Shown here: positions 27,089-36,122 of the stretch, piece after piece
Numbering within the stretch: position 1 is the first letter of the stretch
Layout of the letters: each line of letters starts with the position of its first letter
Assembly: GCF_029224025.1 (NCBI RefSeq)
Contig: NZ_CP119392.1
Span: forward strand, 1,821,001 to 1,885,000
DNA from: Rhodanobacter sp. AS-Z3
Lineage (GTDB): Bacteria; Pseudomonadota; Gammaproteobacteria; Xanthomonadales; Rhodanobacteraceae
Reading direction: 5' to 3'
Length of the DNA stretch: 64,000 nucleotides
Position numbers and translations under genes: made by a program
Notes under the pieces: model-generated
Database searches by the model: none
What the model was told of the DNA's origin: nothing
What the model saw: the letters and a program-made list of their open reading frames with translations, nothing else

Positions 27089-27920
27089 TCGCCACGAACC
27101 AGCTCGCGACCGCCACCAGATTGTTGGTGGCGTGTGCCAGCACGGCAGGCCAGATCGAACCGGAGCGCAACCGCAGGATCGCCAGCAAGACGGCCAGCAG
27201 CAGCAGGGCCGGCAAGGCATACCACTGGTAATCCAGTCCCGGCAGATGAATCAGCGCGAACACCAGTGAGGTGAGCGCCACCGCCCAGCCGGCGCGCCAG
27301 CGCCGCAGCAATGCCGACAGCAAGACGCCGCGGAATAACAGTTCCTCGACGACTGGCCCCACGCAAACCACCACCAATGCCAGTAGCACGCGCGGTGCCA
27401 GTGGCGTCTGGCTGCCAATCTGCTGGATGTCCTGGCTGACCGTTTGTCCGCGCGCGAGCCATTCGGTCAGCACGGAACCGAGCCACGGCAGCGCCAGCCC
27501 GATGGCGATGGCGGGCAGGAAGAACCAGGCAGTGGTGGGTGCAACAAAGCCCAACCCGGGGGGCTGTCCCTGCGCCCAGTGGGATCGCCACTGCCGATGG
27601 GCCAGCCATAGCGTCACGGGCGCAGCGAAACCGAGTGAGGCGACCGCCAGCCATGCCTGCATGTGGGGCTGTGCGAGGGTGCTGCTGATGGCACCCTCGG
27701 TCATCCCGTGGTGGTCGAGCAGCGCAGTGATGATGACGCCCAGTGCCGCCACCGCCCCGACGAGAAACTGCAACGCGAAGTAGCCGGCGATGATGCCTGC
27801 GGCACTGCGCAGACTCGGTGGTGACTCGCCGTTAACGTCGTGGGCGGCGGGAGTGGGTGCAATCGTTTTGCTGTGGCTGGCTGACCGGCGGTGCTCAGGC
27901 GTGTGCTCTGGCGTCGGCAT
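27072..27920 (-). CDS. CPBP intramembrane glutamic endopeptidase
   Basis: 282 residues with a charged N-terminus of about 35 and seven to eight membrane segments. The CPBP (Abi, PF02517) catalytic motifs are present: EELLFRG near 190, FALIHLPG near 220 and the third motif AHATNN near 262. Such proteases act on membrane-anchored substrates; the target is unknown. Its 3' end overlaps maf on the other strand; the MAPEG gene lies 9 bases upstream on the same strand, so the two are likely co-transcribed. Confidence 0.88.
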   Translation of the reverse strand: MPTPEHTPEHRRSASHSKTIAPTPAAHDVNGESPPSLRSAAGIIAGYFALQFLVGAVAALGVIITALLDHHGMTEGAISSTLAQPHMQAWLAVASLGFAAPVTLWLAHRQWRSHWAQGQPPGLGFVAPTTAWFFLPAIAIGLALPWLGSVLTEWLARGQTVSQDIQQIGSQTPLAPRVLLALVVVCVGPVVEELLFRGVLLSALLRRWRAGWAVALTSLVFALIHLPGLDYQWYALPALLLLAVLLAILRLRSGSIWPAVLAHATNNLVAVASWFVAIKALG

Positions 27921-27929
27921 ACCCCGGGT

Positions 27930-28322
27930 TCAGCCGACCATCATCGCGCGGGCCACGCCGATGCCGGCCATGATCAGCAGGGCGACCCAACTGAGCATCG
28001 CCAGGCCGAAGCCCGGGCCGCGCTTGGCGGGGTCCTTCAGATAAGCGACCGCGTACCATACCCGGCCGACCAGCCAGACCAGTCCGGCGATACCGGCCCA
28101 ACCGCTGAAGCCAAAATTGGCGGCCAGCCACAGCGTGGGCAGGAACAGCACGGCCTGCTCCAGGGTGTTCATCTGCACTCGATAGGCGCGCTCGAACGCG
28201 GGATGGCCAGTCACCGCAGGCGCCTTGATCTGATACTTGCCACGGGCACTACCCACGAGCCAGCCGGTACCGAACATCAACAGCACGGTGAGCAGGGTTA
28301 CCAGGGCGGGCAGATGGGTCAT
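27930..28322 (-). CDS. MAPEG family membrane protein
   Basis: 130 residues with four membrane segments. The MAPEG signature lies in FERAYRVQMNTLEQAVLFLP (about 44-63), followed by GRVWYAVAYLKDPAKRGPGF. The family covers membrane glutathione transferases and eicosanoid enzymes; bacterial substrates are mostly unknown. Confidence 0.88.
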   Translation of the reverse strand: MTHLPALVTLLTVLLMFGTGWLVGSARGKYQIKAPAVTGHPAFERAYRVQMNTLEQAVLFLPTLWLAANFGFSGWAGIAGLVWLVGRVWYAVAYLKDPAKRGPGFGLAMLSWVALLIMAGIGVARAMMVG

Positions 28323-28438
28323 GCTGAAATCCTCACGAAGGGTGGCCTACTTTAACGGTGTTTATCGGCATGGCGCGATTCGGGGCTGCGCGCTATCTTC
28401 GCAACGGAACATTGGGACAACCACTCGGCGGGGGATTT

Positions 28439-29305
28439 ATGGATTGGCGAAAAGGTGGCAGCAGCAACAACGTCGAGGTCGACAGCGGCAGTGGTGGCGG
28501 TGGCGGCGGCATGCGTTTCGGTGGCGGTCGCGGCATGGGTCTGGGCACCATTGTGGTGCTCGCGCTGATTGGCTGGATCTTCTTCAAGAATCCGCTGGCG
28601 CTGCTCGATCAAGGTGGCCAGGTCGGTGCGCCCAGCCAGGCAAGCGTGCCCGCGCAGGTCGATCCCGAGCAAAAAGACTTCGTCAGTGCAGTACTGCATT
28701 CGACCGAGCAGACCTGGGGCGAGATATTCAAGGCGCATGGGGCGACCTATATCGAACCCAAGCTGCACTTGTTCAGCGGTGGCGTGAACACCGCCTGCGG
28801 CAGCGCCAGTACGGCGGTGGGCCCGTTCTATTGTCCCGGTGACCAGAAGGTCTATCTGGACGTGGCGTTCTTCCAGCAACTGCAGGACGAATTGCACTCC
28901 TCCGGTGATTTCGCCCGTGCCTACGTCATTGCGCACGAAGTGGGACACCACGTGCAGAAACTCACCGGCGTATTCGACAAGGTGGATCAGGCACGCCGTC
29001 GCGGCGCGCCGATGGACGGTGCCGATGGCCTGTCAGTGCGGCAGGAACTGCAGGCAGACTGCTACGCAGGGGTGTGGGCCAACCACAGCCAGAAAGACCT
29101 GAACTGGCTGCAGCCCGGTGATATCGAGTCGGCGCTGAACGCCGCCAGCCACATCGGTGATGACACTTTGCAGCAGCAGGCGCAGGGCCGCGTGCGTCCG
29201 GACACGTTCACTCACGGCACCTCGGCGCAGCGCGTGAAGTGGTTCAAGACCGGCTTCGCCAGTGGCGAGATGGCTCAGTGCGATACCTTCGCCGGCGAGC
29301 CCTGA
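28439..29305 (+). CDS. ypfJ: YpfJ-type neutral zinc metallopeptidase
   Basis: 288 residues. N-terminus MDWRKGG, a Gly-rich stretch (about 15-33), one membrane anchor (GLGTIVVLALIGWIFF), then an extracytoplasmic metallopeptidase domain with HEVGHH at 166-171 and FYCPGDQKVYLD before it. The downstream Glu in RQELQADCYAG is the probable third zinc ligand. A GGCGGGGG ribosome site sits just ahead of ATG 28439. Family of unknown substrate. Confidence 0.92.
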   Translation: MDWRKGGSSNNVEVDSGSGGGGGGMRFGGGRGMGLGTIVVLALIGWIFFKNPLALLDQGGQVGAPSQASVPAQVDPEQKDFVSAVLHSTEQTWGEIFKAHGATYIEPKLHLFSGGVNTACGSASTAVGPFYCPGDQKVYLDVAFFQQLQDELHSSGDFARAYVIAHEVGHHVQKLTGVFDKVDQARRRGAPMDGADGLSVRQELQADCYAGVWANHSQKDLNWLQPGDIESALNAASHIGDDTLQQQAQGRVRPDTFTHGTSAQRVKWFKTGFASGEMAQCDTFAGEP

Positions 29306-29346
29306 GCAGACCGGTACGCGATCCGGGCTGAGTGCTTTCCATCTTT

Positions 29347-29395
29347 CCGCCGGTTGTGCAACGAGGAGTGTCTTTTCCCACTGCACAACCGGCGG
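29347..29395. repeat. 14-bp perfect inverted repeat
   Basis: CCGCCGGTTGTGCA (29347-29360) and TGCACAACCGGCGG (29382-29395) are perfect inverted arms around a 21-base centre. Lies between ypfJ and the YkgJ gene. It could terminate ypfJ (only TTT follows) or bind a protein; a TAGAAT that may be the -10 for the next gene follows at 29405-29410. Confidence 0.7.
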
Positions 29396-29450
29396 TTTGC
29401 GCTCTAGAATCCGTTCCCTGCGTGCCACGGGGCGCGTATCGGTCGACTCG

Positions 29451-29837
29451 ATGGATCACCCCTGTTTGCGTTGCGGTGCCTGCTGCGCGTTCTTCCGCGT
29501 GGCCTTCCATTGGTCGGAAGCCGAAGCTTTTCTTGGCGGCAACGTGCCTCCCGAGTTGACCGAAAAGCTCGACCCTCATCGGCTGGCCATGCGTGGCACG
29601 AATGCCGCAAAGATACGTTGCGTAGCACTGCAAGGCGTGGTGGGCGAGGCGGCGCATTGCGGTATCTATCCGCAACGGCCGTCGGTGTGTCGGGAAGTGC
29701 AGCCGTCGTGGGAGTTTGGCGCAATCAGTCCGCAGTGCGACAAGGCCCGGCTGGCGCATGGTCTGGCGGTGTTGACGCCGGAAGACTGGCTTGATCCCTC
29801 GCACGCCAGCGAGCCGCCGTTGCCGCAGAGCGCTTGA
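29451..29837 (+). CDS. YkgJ family cysteine cluster protein
   Basis: 128 residues. Cys cluster CLRCGACC at residues 4-11 plus CGIYPQRPSVC and a late Cys in SPQCDKAR, which together are expected to bind zinc or an Fe-S cluster. FRVAFHWSEAE follows the first cluster as in the family. ATG 29451 fits the family start. Function unknown. Confidence 0.88.
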   Translation: MDHPCLRCGACCAFFRVAFHWSEAEAFLGGNVPPELTEKLDPHRLAMRGTNAAKIRCVALQGVVGEAAHCGIYPQRPSVCREVQPSWEFGAISPQCDKARLAHGLAVLTPEDWLDPSHASEPPLPQSA

Positions 29838-29993
29838 TACCCGCCCTGGTTTGTCATCATCCGAATTCTGTGAGCTGAAGCAAAGGCTTCGCAGCGTGAT
29901 CAGGGCCATCAGCCTCCACACCTGAGTTGAACCATGCGACGGCGCGGATCAATGGGATCGTGGCGGATGTGCAGGAGCCAACTCCCGGGCACC

Positions 29994-30776
29994 TCAGTCG
30001 AAGCGGTAAATATCCATCGCCAGAAGGCCCTGGTCGATACCGGCATCGATCCGTTGCGCACGGATGTCTGCACCGGCCGCTCCCAACGCCACGAATAGCG
30101 GGAGCAGGTGCTCGTCAGTGGGATGGGCGCGACTGGCGAACGGCGCCTGGCGTCGATAGTCGAGCAGCGCGTCGGTGTCGCCGGCGGCAAGTTTGCGCTC
30201 GATCCATTCGATGAACGGGCGCACGTACGGCGCCGGTCGTTGGTCGCTGTAGCCCGCGCGGAAGTCGTGCAAGTTATGCGTGATGCTGCCCGAGCCGATA
30301 ACCAGCACATGCTGCTCGCGCAGTGGCGCCAGTGCCCGACCCAGCGCGTAGTGGTGCGCCGGACCCCGTTCCGGCTGGATCGATATCGGCACCACCGGAA
30401 TGTCGGCCTCCGGATAAAGCAGTCGAAGCGGCACCCATGCACCGTGGTCGAGTCCGCACCGTGGGTCGAGTGAAGGGGTCAGGCTGGCGGAGTCCAGCAA
30501 GGCAGCGACCTGCCTGGCCAGCGCGGGTGCACCGGGCGATGGATAGCGCAGCGCATAGAGTGGCTCGGGAAAGCCGCCGAAGTCGTGGATGGTCTCCGGT
30601 GTCTGTGCGGCGCCCACCAGCGGCTGATGCGACAACCAGTGCGCGCTGGCTATCACGATTGCCTCAGGTCGTGGCAGCGCGGCGGCCAATTCGGCCAGAC
30701 GCTCGCCGGTAAGAGCGGGCTGCAACGCGGTCATGGGCGAGCCGTGTGAGATGTACAGGCTGGGCATGTGGTTCAT
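29994..30776 (-). CDS. DODA-type extradiol aromatic ring-opening dioxygenase (YgiD family)
   Basis: 260 residues. LigB/DODA superfamily with metal ligands in LYISHGSP (His near 10), ASAHWLSHQP and LDHGAWVPL, and ITHNLHDF near 172. E. coli YgiD is a 4,5-DOPA extradiol dioxygenase. Cytoplasmic, single gene. The natural substrate here cannot be told. Confidence 0.9.
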   Translation of the reverse strand: MNHMPSLYISHGSPMTALQPALTGERLAELAAALPRPEAIVIASAHWLSHQPLVGAAQTPETIHDFGGFPEPLYALRYPSPGAPALARQVAALLDSASLTPSLDPRCGLDHGAWVPLRLLYPEADIPVVPISIQPERGPAHHYALGRALAPLREQHVLVIGSGSITHNLHDFRAGYSDQRPAPYVRPFIEWIERKLAAGDTDALLDYRRQAPFASRAHPTDEHLLPLFVALGAAGADIRAQRIDAGIDQGLLAMDIYRFD

Positions 30777-30887
30777 GGCTATAGGGTCTCGTTGAATCCT
30801 CAGCCCTCATGCTGGTGGCTGGCGGCGCACTTTGCGGCGGCGCTGGGGGAAACGCTGTGTCGCCGGCGGCGCACGATACGGTCGCCG

Positions 30888-32501
30888 TCAGCCGAATTTC
30901 GGCAGACCCAATCCGAAGCGCAGGGGATCGAGCAGGGCGCCGTAGTGACCGGCGCGCGCCGTATCCCGGCGCAGTGGCTGGCGCACCTGCGCGGCACTGG
31001 CCGTGCGTACGCTGCGCGATGCGCGGTGGTAGTCGAGGCAGCTCGGCTCGAACGGCAGGGCACAGAACGCCAGCAGCGCACGAATCTCGTCTTCCGGCGC
31101 GGCCAGTAGCGCTTCGTAGTGCTGGATACGGATGCGTTGGGGTTCGGCGGACTGCCACACGCCCATCACGCGTTCGTAGTCGCGGATATACGCGGCGATG
31201 TCGGTCAGCGTGCAGGCGAAATGCGGCAATCGATAGAACTGCTGCTTGTAACAGGACCAGCCGGCTTCCAGCGCATCGCGGCGGGCGTCGATGATTCGCG
31301 CGCCTGGCAACATGGCGCCAAGTACGCCGGTCAGCAGCCAGTTCGATGGCAGTTTGTCGGTGTGCCGCGGCTTGTGTCGACGCCAGCGTGCGGTGAGCGT
31401 CAGGTAACGCTGGCCAAAGCGTTGCCAGTCCGCTGCATCGGCGGCGCCGATCCACTGCAACAGGGATTGCTGGCGGCGGCGGGATTCTTCGCCGAGCACC
31501 TGTTCCAGTTCGCTCAGTTCGCTGGCACCTTCCACGTGGGAGTGTGCGGCGAGAATCTGTTCGAACAGGGTCGAGCCGGAACGTGGCAAACCGACGATGA
31601 AGATCACCTCGTGACCAAGTTTCAGATCGATGGCTGAAGGCAGTTGCCGGGACGCGACCAGCAAGGCGTCCGCATGCGCATGGAAAGCCGCAGCCTGCCA
31701 CGGCCTGAGTTCGCGCAATTCGGAGTTGGCGCGGTTGAGCGCGTCGAAGGCTTCGCCGTAGCGGCCCTGGTCTTCGCAGACCTTGCCCAGCGCAAAGCCC
31801 ATCGCAATGCGGTCGGTAGGTGTGATGGCGGGCTGGCGCCATGCCACGCTCAACTGTTCACGATCGGCGTCGGATAGCGGGCGTGTCTTCATGTTCGCCA
31901 AGCCGCGCCAGGCATCCCCGCAGGCCGGATACAGCGCCAACGCGGCGCGGTAGCGTGCATCGGCTTCATCGAAACGACCGGCGTGGACCAGGGCATCGCC
32001 GAGCAGGATCAAGGCCGGCAGGAAATCCGGTGCGAGCATGTGGGCTTGCTGCAAGGCTTCGATCGCGGCCGTGGTGTCGCCATGCAACTGCAGGTTGCGA
32101 CCCAGGTTGAACCAGGGCATCGGTGCGGCCGGTGCCAGCGCGCACGCACGTCGCCAGCAGGCGAATGCCGCTTCCATGTCACCGCGAGCGTGCTGTACGC
32201 CAGCCAGATCGGAATGCGCCAGTGCGTAGTCCGGCCATTGTGCCAGCGCGCGCTGCAGGCAGACCCGTGCTTCGTCATGGCGTTGAGCACGGGTGTGCAG
32301 AATGCCGTAAAGACGCAGCGCTTCGGGATGCTCTGGCACCAGCGCAAGCACGCCCGCCAGGGCCTGCCGCGCTGCTGGCTCGGCACCGTCGCGAATCGCT
32401 CTGGCGGCCGCCTGCAGTTGCAGCACGGCAGGCGGCGGCAGCCCGTCAAGGCGCGGCTCGGAACCGTTGGGTGTTGGATGTTCGGCGTGGCTGCTGGACA
32501 T
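30888..32501 (-). CDS. TPR-repeat sulfotransferase-like protein
   Basis: 537 residues. N-terminal TPR repeats (about 30-240; for example ALRLYGILHTRAQRHDEARVCL) are fused to a sulfotransferase domain (about 285-530) with the PAPS 5'-phosphosulfate loop VGLPRSGSTLFEQIL near 292. Later segments NWLLTGVLGAMLPGARIID and DYERVMGVW carry the 3'-phosphate binding region. Acceptor unknown; related proteins act on tyrosines or glycans. Confidence 0.88.
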   Translation of the reverse strand: MSSSHAEHPTPNGSEPRLDGLPPPAVLQLQAAARAIRDGAEPAARQALAGVLALVPEHPEALRLYGILHTRAQRHDEARVCLQRALAQWPDYALAHSDLAGVQHARGDMEAAFACWRRACALAPAAPMPWFNLGRNLQLHGDTTAAIEALQQAHMLAPDFLPALILLGDALVHAGRFDEADARYRAALALYPACGDAWRGLANMKTRPLSDADREQLSVAWRQPAITPTDRIAMGFALGKVCEDQGRYGEAFDALNRANSELRELRPWQAAAFHAHADALLVASRQLPSAIDLKLGHEVIFIVGLPRSGSTLFEQILAAHSHVEGASELSELEQVLGEESRRRQQSLLQWIGAADAADWQRFGQRYLTLTARWRRHKPRHTDKLPSNWLLTGVLGAMLPGARIIDARRDALEAGWSCYKQQFYRLPHFACTLTDIAAYIRDYERVMGVWQSAEPQRIRIQHYEALLAAPEDEIRALLAFCALPFEPSCLDYHRASRSVRTASAAQVRQPLRRDTARAGHYGALLDPLRFGLGLPKFG

Positions 32502-32582
32502 GCGGCGGGTTCGCGATAGCGATGACCCCGCCGATGTTACGTGGTCGCGCCGTCGCTTATCGAGCGGCGCGACGCGCTACGG

Positions 32583-34499
32583 TTACTTGCGCCGTGGTGG
32601 CTTGTCGCCAGTGGGACGCGGCTTGAAACTACCGGGCTTCTTGAAGCCGCCCGGCTTGTGCGATGGCGGTGTGCTGGTACCGGTGTCGCTGCCGTCCCAC
32701 TCATGGATGCGCAACTGCTGCTGCACCACCCACACTTTCTTCAGGTGCTCGAACACTTCCTTCGGCATGCCGTCGGGCAAATCGATCAGGCTGTAGTGAT
32801 CGCGAATGCTGAGGCGACCGATGAACTGGCTTTCCAATCCGGCTTCGTTGGCGATGGCGCCGATGATGTTGCCCGGCTTCACGCCATGCTCGTGGCCAAC
32901 TTCGACTCGGTAGGTGCGCTTGCCTTCTTCGGTGGCGTGCGCGCGAACGGGTCGATTACCGAATTCGCGCGGCGGGGCACTCTCATGCGCGGCGTGTTCG
33001 CGGGGACGATGTTCACTGGGGCGTGATTCACGTGCCGGCTGCTGAGCCGCAGCAGCGTCGCGCGCCTGTGGCGGGCGGCGCTCACTACTGGTGCGCTCGC
33101 GCGGTGCTGCGCGTTCAACGCGCTCGCGCGTTGCCGGTTCGTATTTCTCGCGCTTCGGCGCCGGTGCCAACAGCAGCGGCTGTTCGCCTTGGGCAATGCG
33201 CGCGAGCGCGGCGGCGATCTCGATCGCCGGTACGTTGTGTTCCTGCTCGTACTGCTCGATCAGCTTCTGGAATTCGCCCAGGCTGCCTTGCGCCAGCGTG
33301 TCGCTGATGCGTTGCTTGAACTTGCCGATACGCACGTCGTTGACCACGTCGACCGACGGCAACTGCATCTGCTCGATCGGCTGGCGGGTGGCGCGCTCGA
33401 TGGCGCCCAGCATGCCGCGCTCGCGCGGGCTGACGAACAGGATCGCTTCACCGTGGCGACCGGCACGGCCAGTGCGGCCGATACGGTGCACATAGCTTTC
33501 GGTGTCGTACGGAATGTCGTAGTTGAATACGTGGCTGATGCGTTCCACGTCGAGGCCGCGCGCGGCGACGTCGGTGGCAACCAGAATGTCGAGCTTGCCA
33601 TCTTTCAACTGCTGGATGACGCGCTCACGCTGCGGCTGGGCGATATCGCCATTGATCGCCGCAGCAGCCAGACCGCGGGCCTGCAGCTTGCCAGCCAGCT
33701 CCTCAGTTGCAAGCTTGGTACGCGCGAAAATGATCATCGCGTCGAACGGTTCGGCTTCGAGGATGCGGGTCAACGCATCGAGCTTGTGCATGCCGCTGAC
33801 AAACCAGTAGCGCTGGCGAATGTTCGGCGCGGTGGTGGTGGTGCTCTTGATGGTGACTTCGACCGGGTCCTTCAGATGGCGCTGCGCGATCTTGCGGATC
33901 ACCGACGGCATGGTCGCCGAGAACAACGCGACCTGGCGTTCGGGCGGGGTCGCCTGCAACACTTTTTCGACGTCGTCGATGAAGCCCATGCGCAGCATTT
34001 CGTCGGCTTCGTCGAGCACCAGATACTTCAACTCGGACAGGTCGAGCGTACCCTTGTCCAGGTGATCGATGACGCGACCGGGCGTGCCGACCACGACGTG
34101 CACGCCGCGCTTGAGCGAATGCAACTGCGGGCCGTAGCTCTGGCCACCGTAGATCGGCAGCACCTGCAGGCCGCGCATGTGGGTGGCGTACTTCTGGAAC
34201 GCCTCGGCCACCTGGATGGCCAGTTCACGCGTGGGTGCCAGCACCAGCGCCTGCGGCTTGCCGGGCTTCAGGTCCATGCGCGAAAGGATCGGCAGCGCAA
34301 AGGCGGCGGTCTTGCCGGTGCCGGTTTGCGCCTGGCCGAGCACATCGCGGCCTTCCATCAGTGGCGGGATGGTGGCGGCCTGGATCGGCGAGGGCGACTC
34401 GTAGCCGACATCGGCCAACGCGCGCATAACGTCGGGATGCAGCGCAAGTGCGCCAAAACCGGACGGTACCGGGGCGTTGTCGGAATCAGGGGATGACAT
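32583..34499 (-). CDS. deaD: cold-shock DEAD-box RNA helicase DeaD (CsdA)
   Basis: 638 residues. Core helicase motifs: AQTGTGKT, PTRELAIQ, TPGRVIDHL, DEAD, SAT, and HRIGRTGRAG. After the core comes a long basic/Arg-rich linker (about 450-535) and a DbpA-type RNA-binding domain (YRVEVGHEHGVKPGNIIGAI) as in DeaD. Acts in ribosome assembly and mRNA decay, especially in the cold. GAGG lies 8 bases before ATG on the minus strand. The C-terminus is Lys/Pro/Gly-rich. Confidence 0.95.
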   Translation of the reverse strand: MSSPDSDNAPVPSGFGALALHPDVMRALADVGYESPSPIQAATIPPLMEGRDVLGQAQTGTGKTAAFALPILSRMDLKPGKPQALVLAPTRELAIQVAEAFQKYATHMRGLQVLPIYGGQSYGPQLHSLKRGVHVVVGTPGRVIDHLDKGTLDLSELKYLVLDEADEMLRMGFIDDVEKVLQATPPERQVALFSATMPSVIRKIAQRHLKDPVEVTIKSTTTTAPNIRQRYWFVSGMHKLDALTRILEAEPFDAMIIFARTKLATEELAGKLQARGLAAAAINGDIAQPQRERVIQQLKDGKLDILVATDVAARGLDVERISHVFNYDIPYDTESYVHRIGRTGRAGRHGEAILFVSPRERGMLGAIERATRQPIEQMQLPSVDVVNDVRIGKFKQRISDTLAQGSLGEFQKLIEQYEQEHNVPAIEIAAALARIAQGEQPLLLAPAPKREKYEPATRERVERAAPRERTSSERRPPQARDAAAAQQPARESRPSEHRPREHAAHESAPPREFGNRPVRAHATEEGKRTYRVEVGHEHGVKPGNIIGAIANEAGLESQFIGRLSIRDHYSLIDLPDGMPKEVFEHLKKVWVVQQQLRIHEWDGSDTGTSTPPSHKPGGFKKPGSFKPRPTGDKPPRRK

Positions 34500-34658
34500 G
34501 GGGATACCTCGGATACAGAAGGCAACGCCGGGAATGCGACGCGCGGGTCGGCCATTCTACCAGTGTCAAGGCGTGCGCGTGGCGGTTCTGCCTGAGCGTG
34601 AAAGTCAGGCTTGTCCGGGTATCCTCGAATCTGACCCATAGAGCAACCGGAACCCGCG

Positions 34659-35507
34659 ATGACCATGCTTGAAACGATCTCCGAACAGCGCCTGCATGGC
34701 GGCGTGCAGGGCATCTACCGGCATCAGTCGGAGGCCTGCGCCGGCCCGATGCGGTTTGCCCTTTACCAACCGCCGCAGGCGGCCAATGGGCCTTGTCCGG
34801 TGTTGTATTTCTTGGCCGGGCTTACTTGCACGGAGGAGACCGCCACCATCAAGGCCGGTGCGCAACGGCTGGCGGCGCAGTACGGCATGGTGTTGGTGAT
34901 GCCGGATACCAGCCCGCGCGATACCGGCATCGCTGCCGCGACGGGTGACTGGGAATTTGGTGAGGGTGCCGGTTTCTACGTCGATGCCACGCAGGCGCCG
35001 TATGCGGGGCGCTTCAACATGCATCGCTATGTGGTCGAGGAATTGCCCGCGCTGATCGCCGCGAATTTCCCGGTCGACAGCTCGCGCAGCGCCATTTGCG
35101 GGCATTCGATGGGTGGACATGGAGCGCTGACCATCGCGTTGCGGCATCCCGGTCGCTACCGCTCGGTGTCGGCGTTTGCGCCGATCGTCGCGCCCAGCCA
35201 GGTGCCTTGGGGACAGAAGGCGTTGCCGCGCTATCTCGGTGACAATCCGGCCGCGTGGGCAGACTACGATGCGTGTGAACTGGTGCGCAGGCAGACGTTC
35301 GACGGCACCATCCTCATCGATCAGGGGGAAGCTGACTCTTTCCTCGATGGGCAGCTGAAACCGGAACTGTTCGAACAGGCTTGTACCGAGGCTGGCCAGC
35401 CCCTGTTGCTGCGCCGACACGCGGGCTACGACCATAGTTACTGGTTCATCAGCAGCTTCATCGACGATCACCTGCAGCATCACGCGAAGGCGTTGGGTTT
35501 GCGGTGA
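34659..35507 (+). CDS. fghA: S-formylglutathione hydrolase
   Basis: 282 residues. Alpha/beta hydrolase releasing formate and glutathione in formaldehyde detoxification. The nucleophile is Ser150 in GHSMGGHG; LAGLTCTEET, MPDTSPR and HAGYDHSYWFI (catalytic His) are family hallmarks. No glutathione-dependent alcohol dehydrogenase gene is adjacent, so the partner is elsewhere. The following acetyltransferase overlaps by GTGA. Confidence 0.94.
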   Translation: MTMLETISEQRLHGGVQGIYRHQSEACAGPMRFALYQPPQAANGPCPVLYFLAGLTCTEETATIKAGAQRLAAQYGMVLVMPDTSPRDTGIAAATGDWEFGEGAGFYVDATQAPYAGRFNMHRYVVEELPALIAANFPVDSSRSAICGHSMGGHGALTIALRHPGRYRSVSAFAPIVAPSQVPWGQKALPRYLGDNPAAWADYDACELVRRQTFDGTILIDQGEADSFLDGQLKPELFEQACTEAGQPLLLRRHAGYDHSYWFISSFIDDHLQHHAKALGLR

Positions 35508-36058
35508 ACGCGCCTGCCGTATTGCTGACCGAACGCACCCGCATCCGCTTGCCCGTGGCGTCCGATGCGGCGAAGTTGCTGCGCTTTCGTGTGGAAAATC
35601 GTGCCCATCTGGCGCCGTGGGAACCCTTGCGCGAGGAAAGCCATTACACCCTGGAAACTTGCCTGAAGGCGATTGCCGACGGTCAGGAAGCGGTGCGGCT
35701 TGATCGTGGTTATGCCTTCGTGGTGCTGAGTCCCGACGAAGCACGCCTGCTTGCCAGCTTCACGCTGAGCCACGTGATGCGCGGTCCGTTTCAGGCCTGC
35801 CTGCTCGGCTATGGCGTGGCTGCCGATCAACAGGGTCAGGGCCTGATGCGCGAGGCGCTGGAAGCCGGGTTGGCGTGGGCGTTTGGCGAGTTGGGTCTGC
35901 ATCGGGTGATGGCGAACTACCTGCCGCGCAACGAACGCAGCGCACGGCTGCTTGAACGCCTCGGCTTCGAGCGCGAAGGCTGGGCCCGTGCCTATCTGCG
36001 AATCGCCGGACAGTGGCAGGACCATGTGCTCACGGCGAAGATTTGCGGCAGTGATTGA
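35504..36058 (+). CDS. RimJ/RimL-type GNAT acetyltransferase
   Basis: 184 residues. GTG start overlaps the fghA stop (GTGA). Opening TERTRIRLPVASDAAKLLRFRVENRAHLAPWEP and the late block LHRVMANYLPRNERSARLLERLGF match RimJ (N-terminal acetyltransferase of ribosomal protein S5). Acetyl-CoA loop is ADQQGQGLMREAL. RimJ is likely, but other protein or small-molecule targets cannot be excluded. Confidence 0.85.
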   Translation: MNAPAVLLTERTRIRLPVASDAAKLLRFRVENRAHLAPWEPLREESHYTLETCLKAIADGQEAVRLDRGYAFVVLSPDEARLLASFTLSHVMRGPFQACLLGYGVAADQQGQGLMREALEAGLAWAFGELGLHRVMANYLPRNERSARLLERLGFEREGWARAYLRIAGQWQDHVLTAKICGSD

Positions 36059-36074
36059 GGCCTTCCAAAACGAA

Positions 36075-36098
36075 CGTGGCGGCCCAAGGGCCGCCACG
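36075..36098. terminator. 11-bp palindrome between convergent genes
   Basis: CGTGGCGGCCC and GGGCCGCCACG with a 2-base centre, between the acetyltransferase and rhlE, which converge. No long T run on either side, so termination may be weak; position suggests a shared terminator. Confidence 0.6.
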
Positions 36099-36122
36099 TC
36101 TGCTGTCACGTTGTCGAAAAAC

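Noticed and set aside
33189..34496. 435-residue plus-strand frame over deaD
   Set aside because: Antisense shadow; the helicase motifs on the minus strand are unambiguous.
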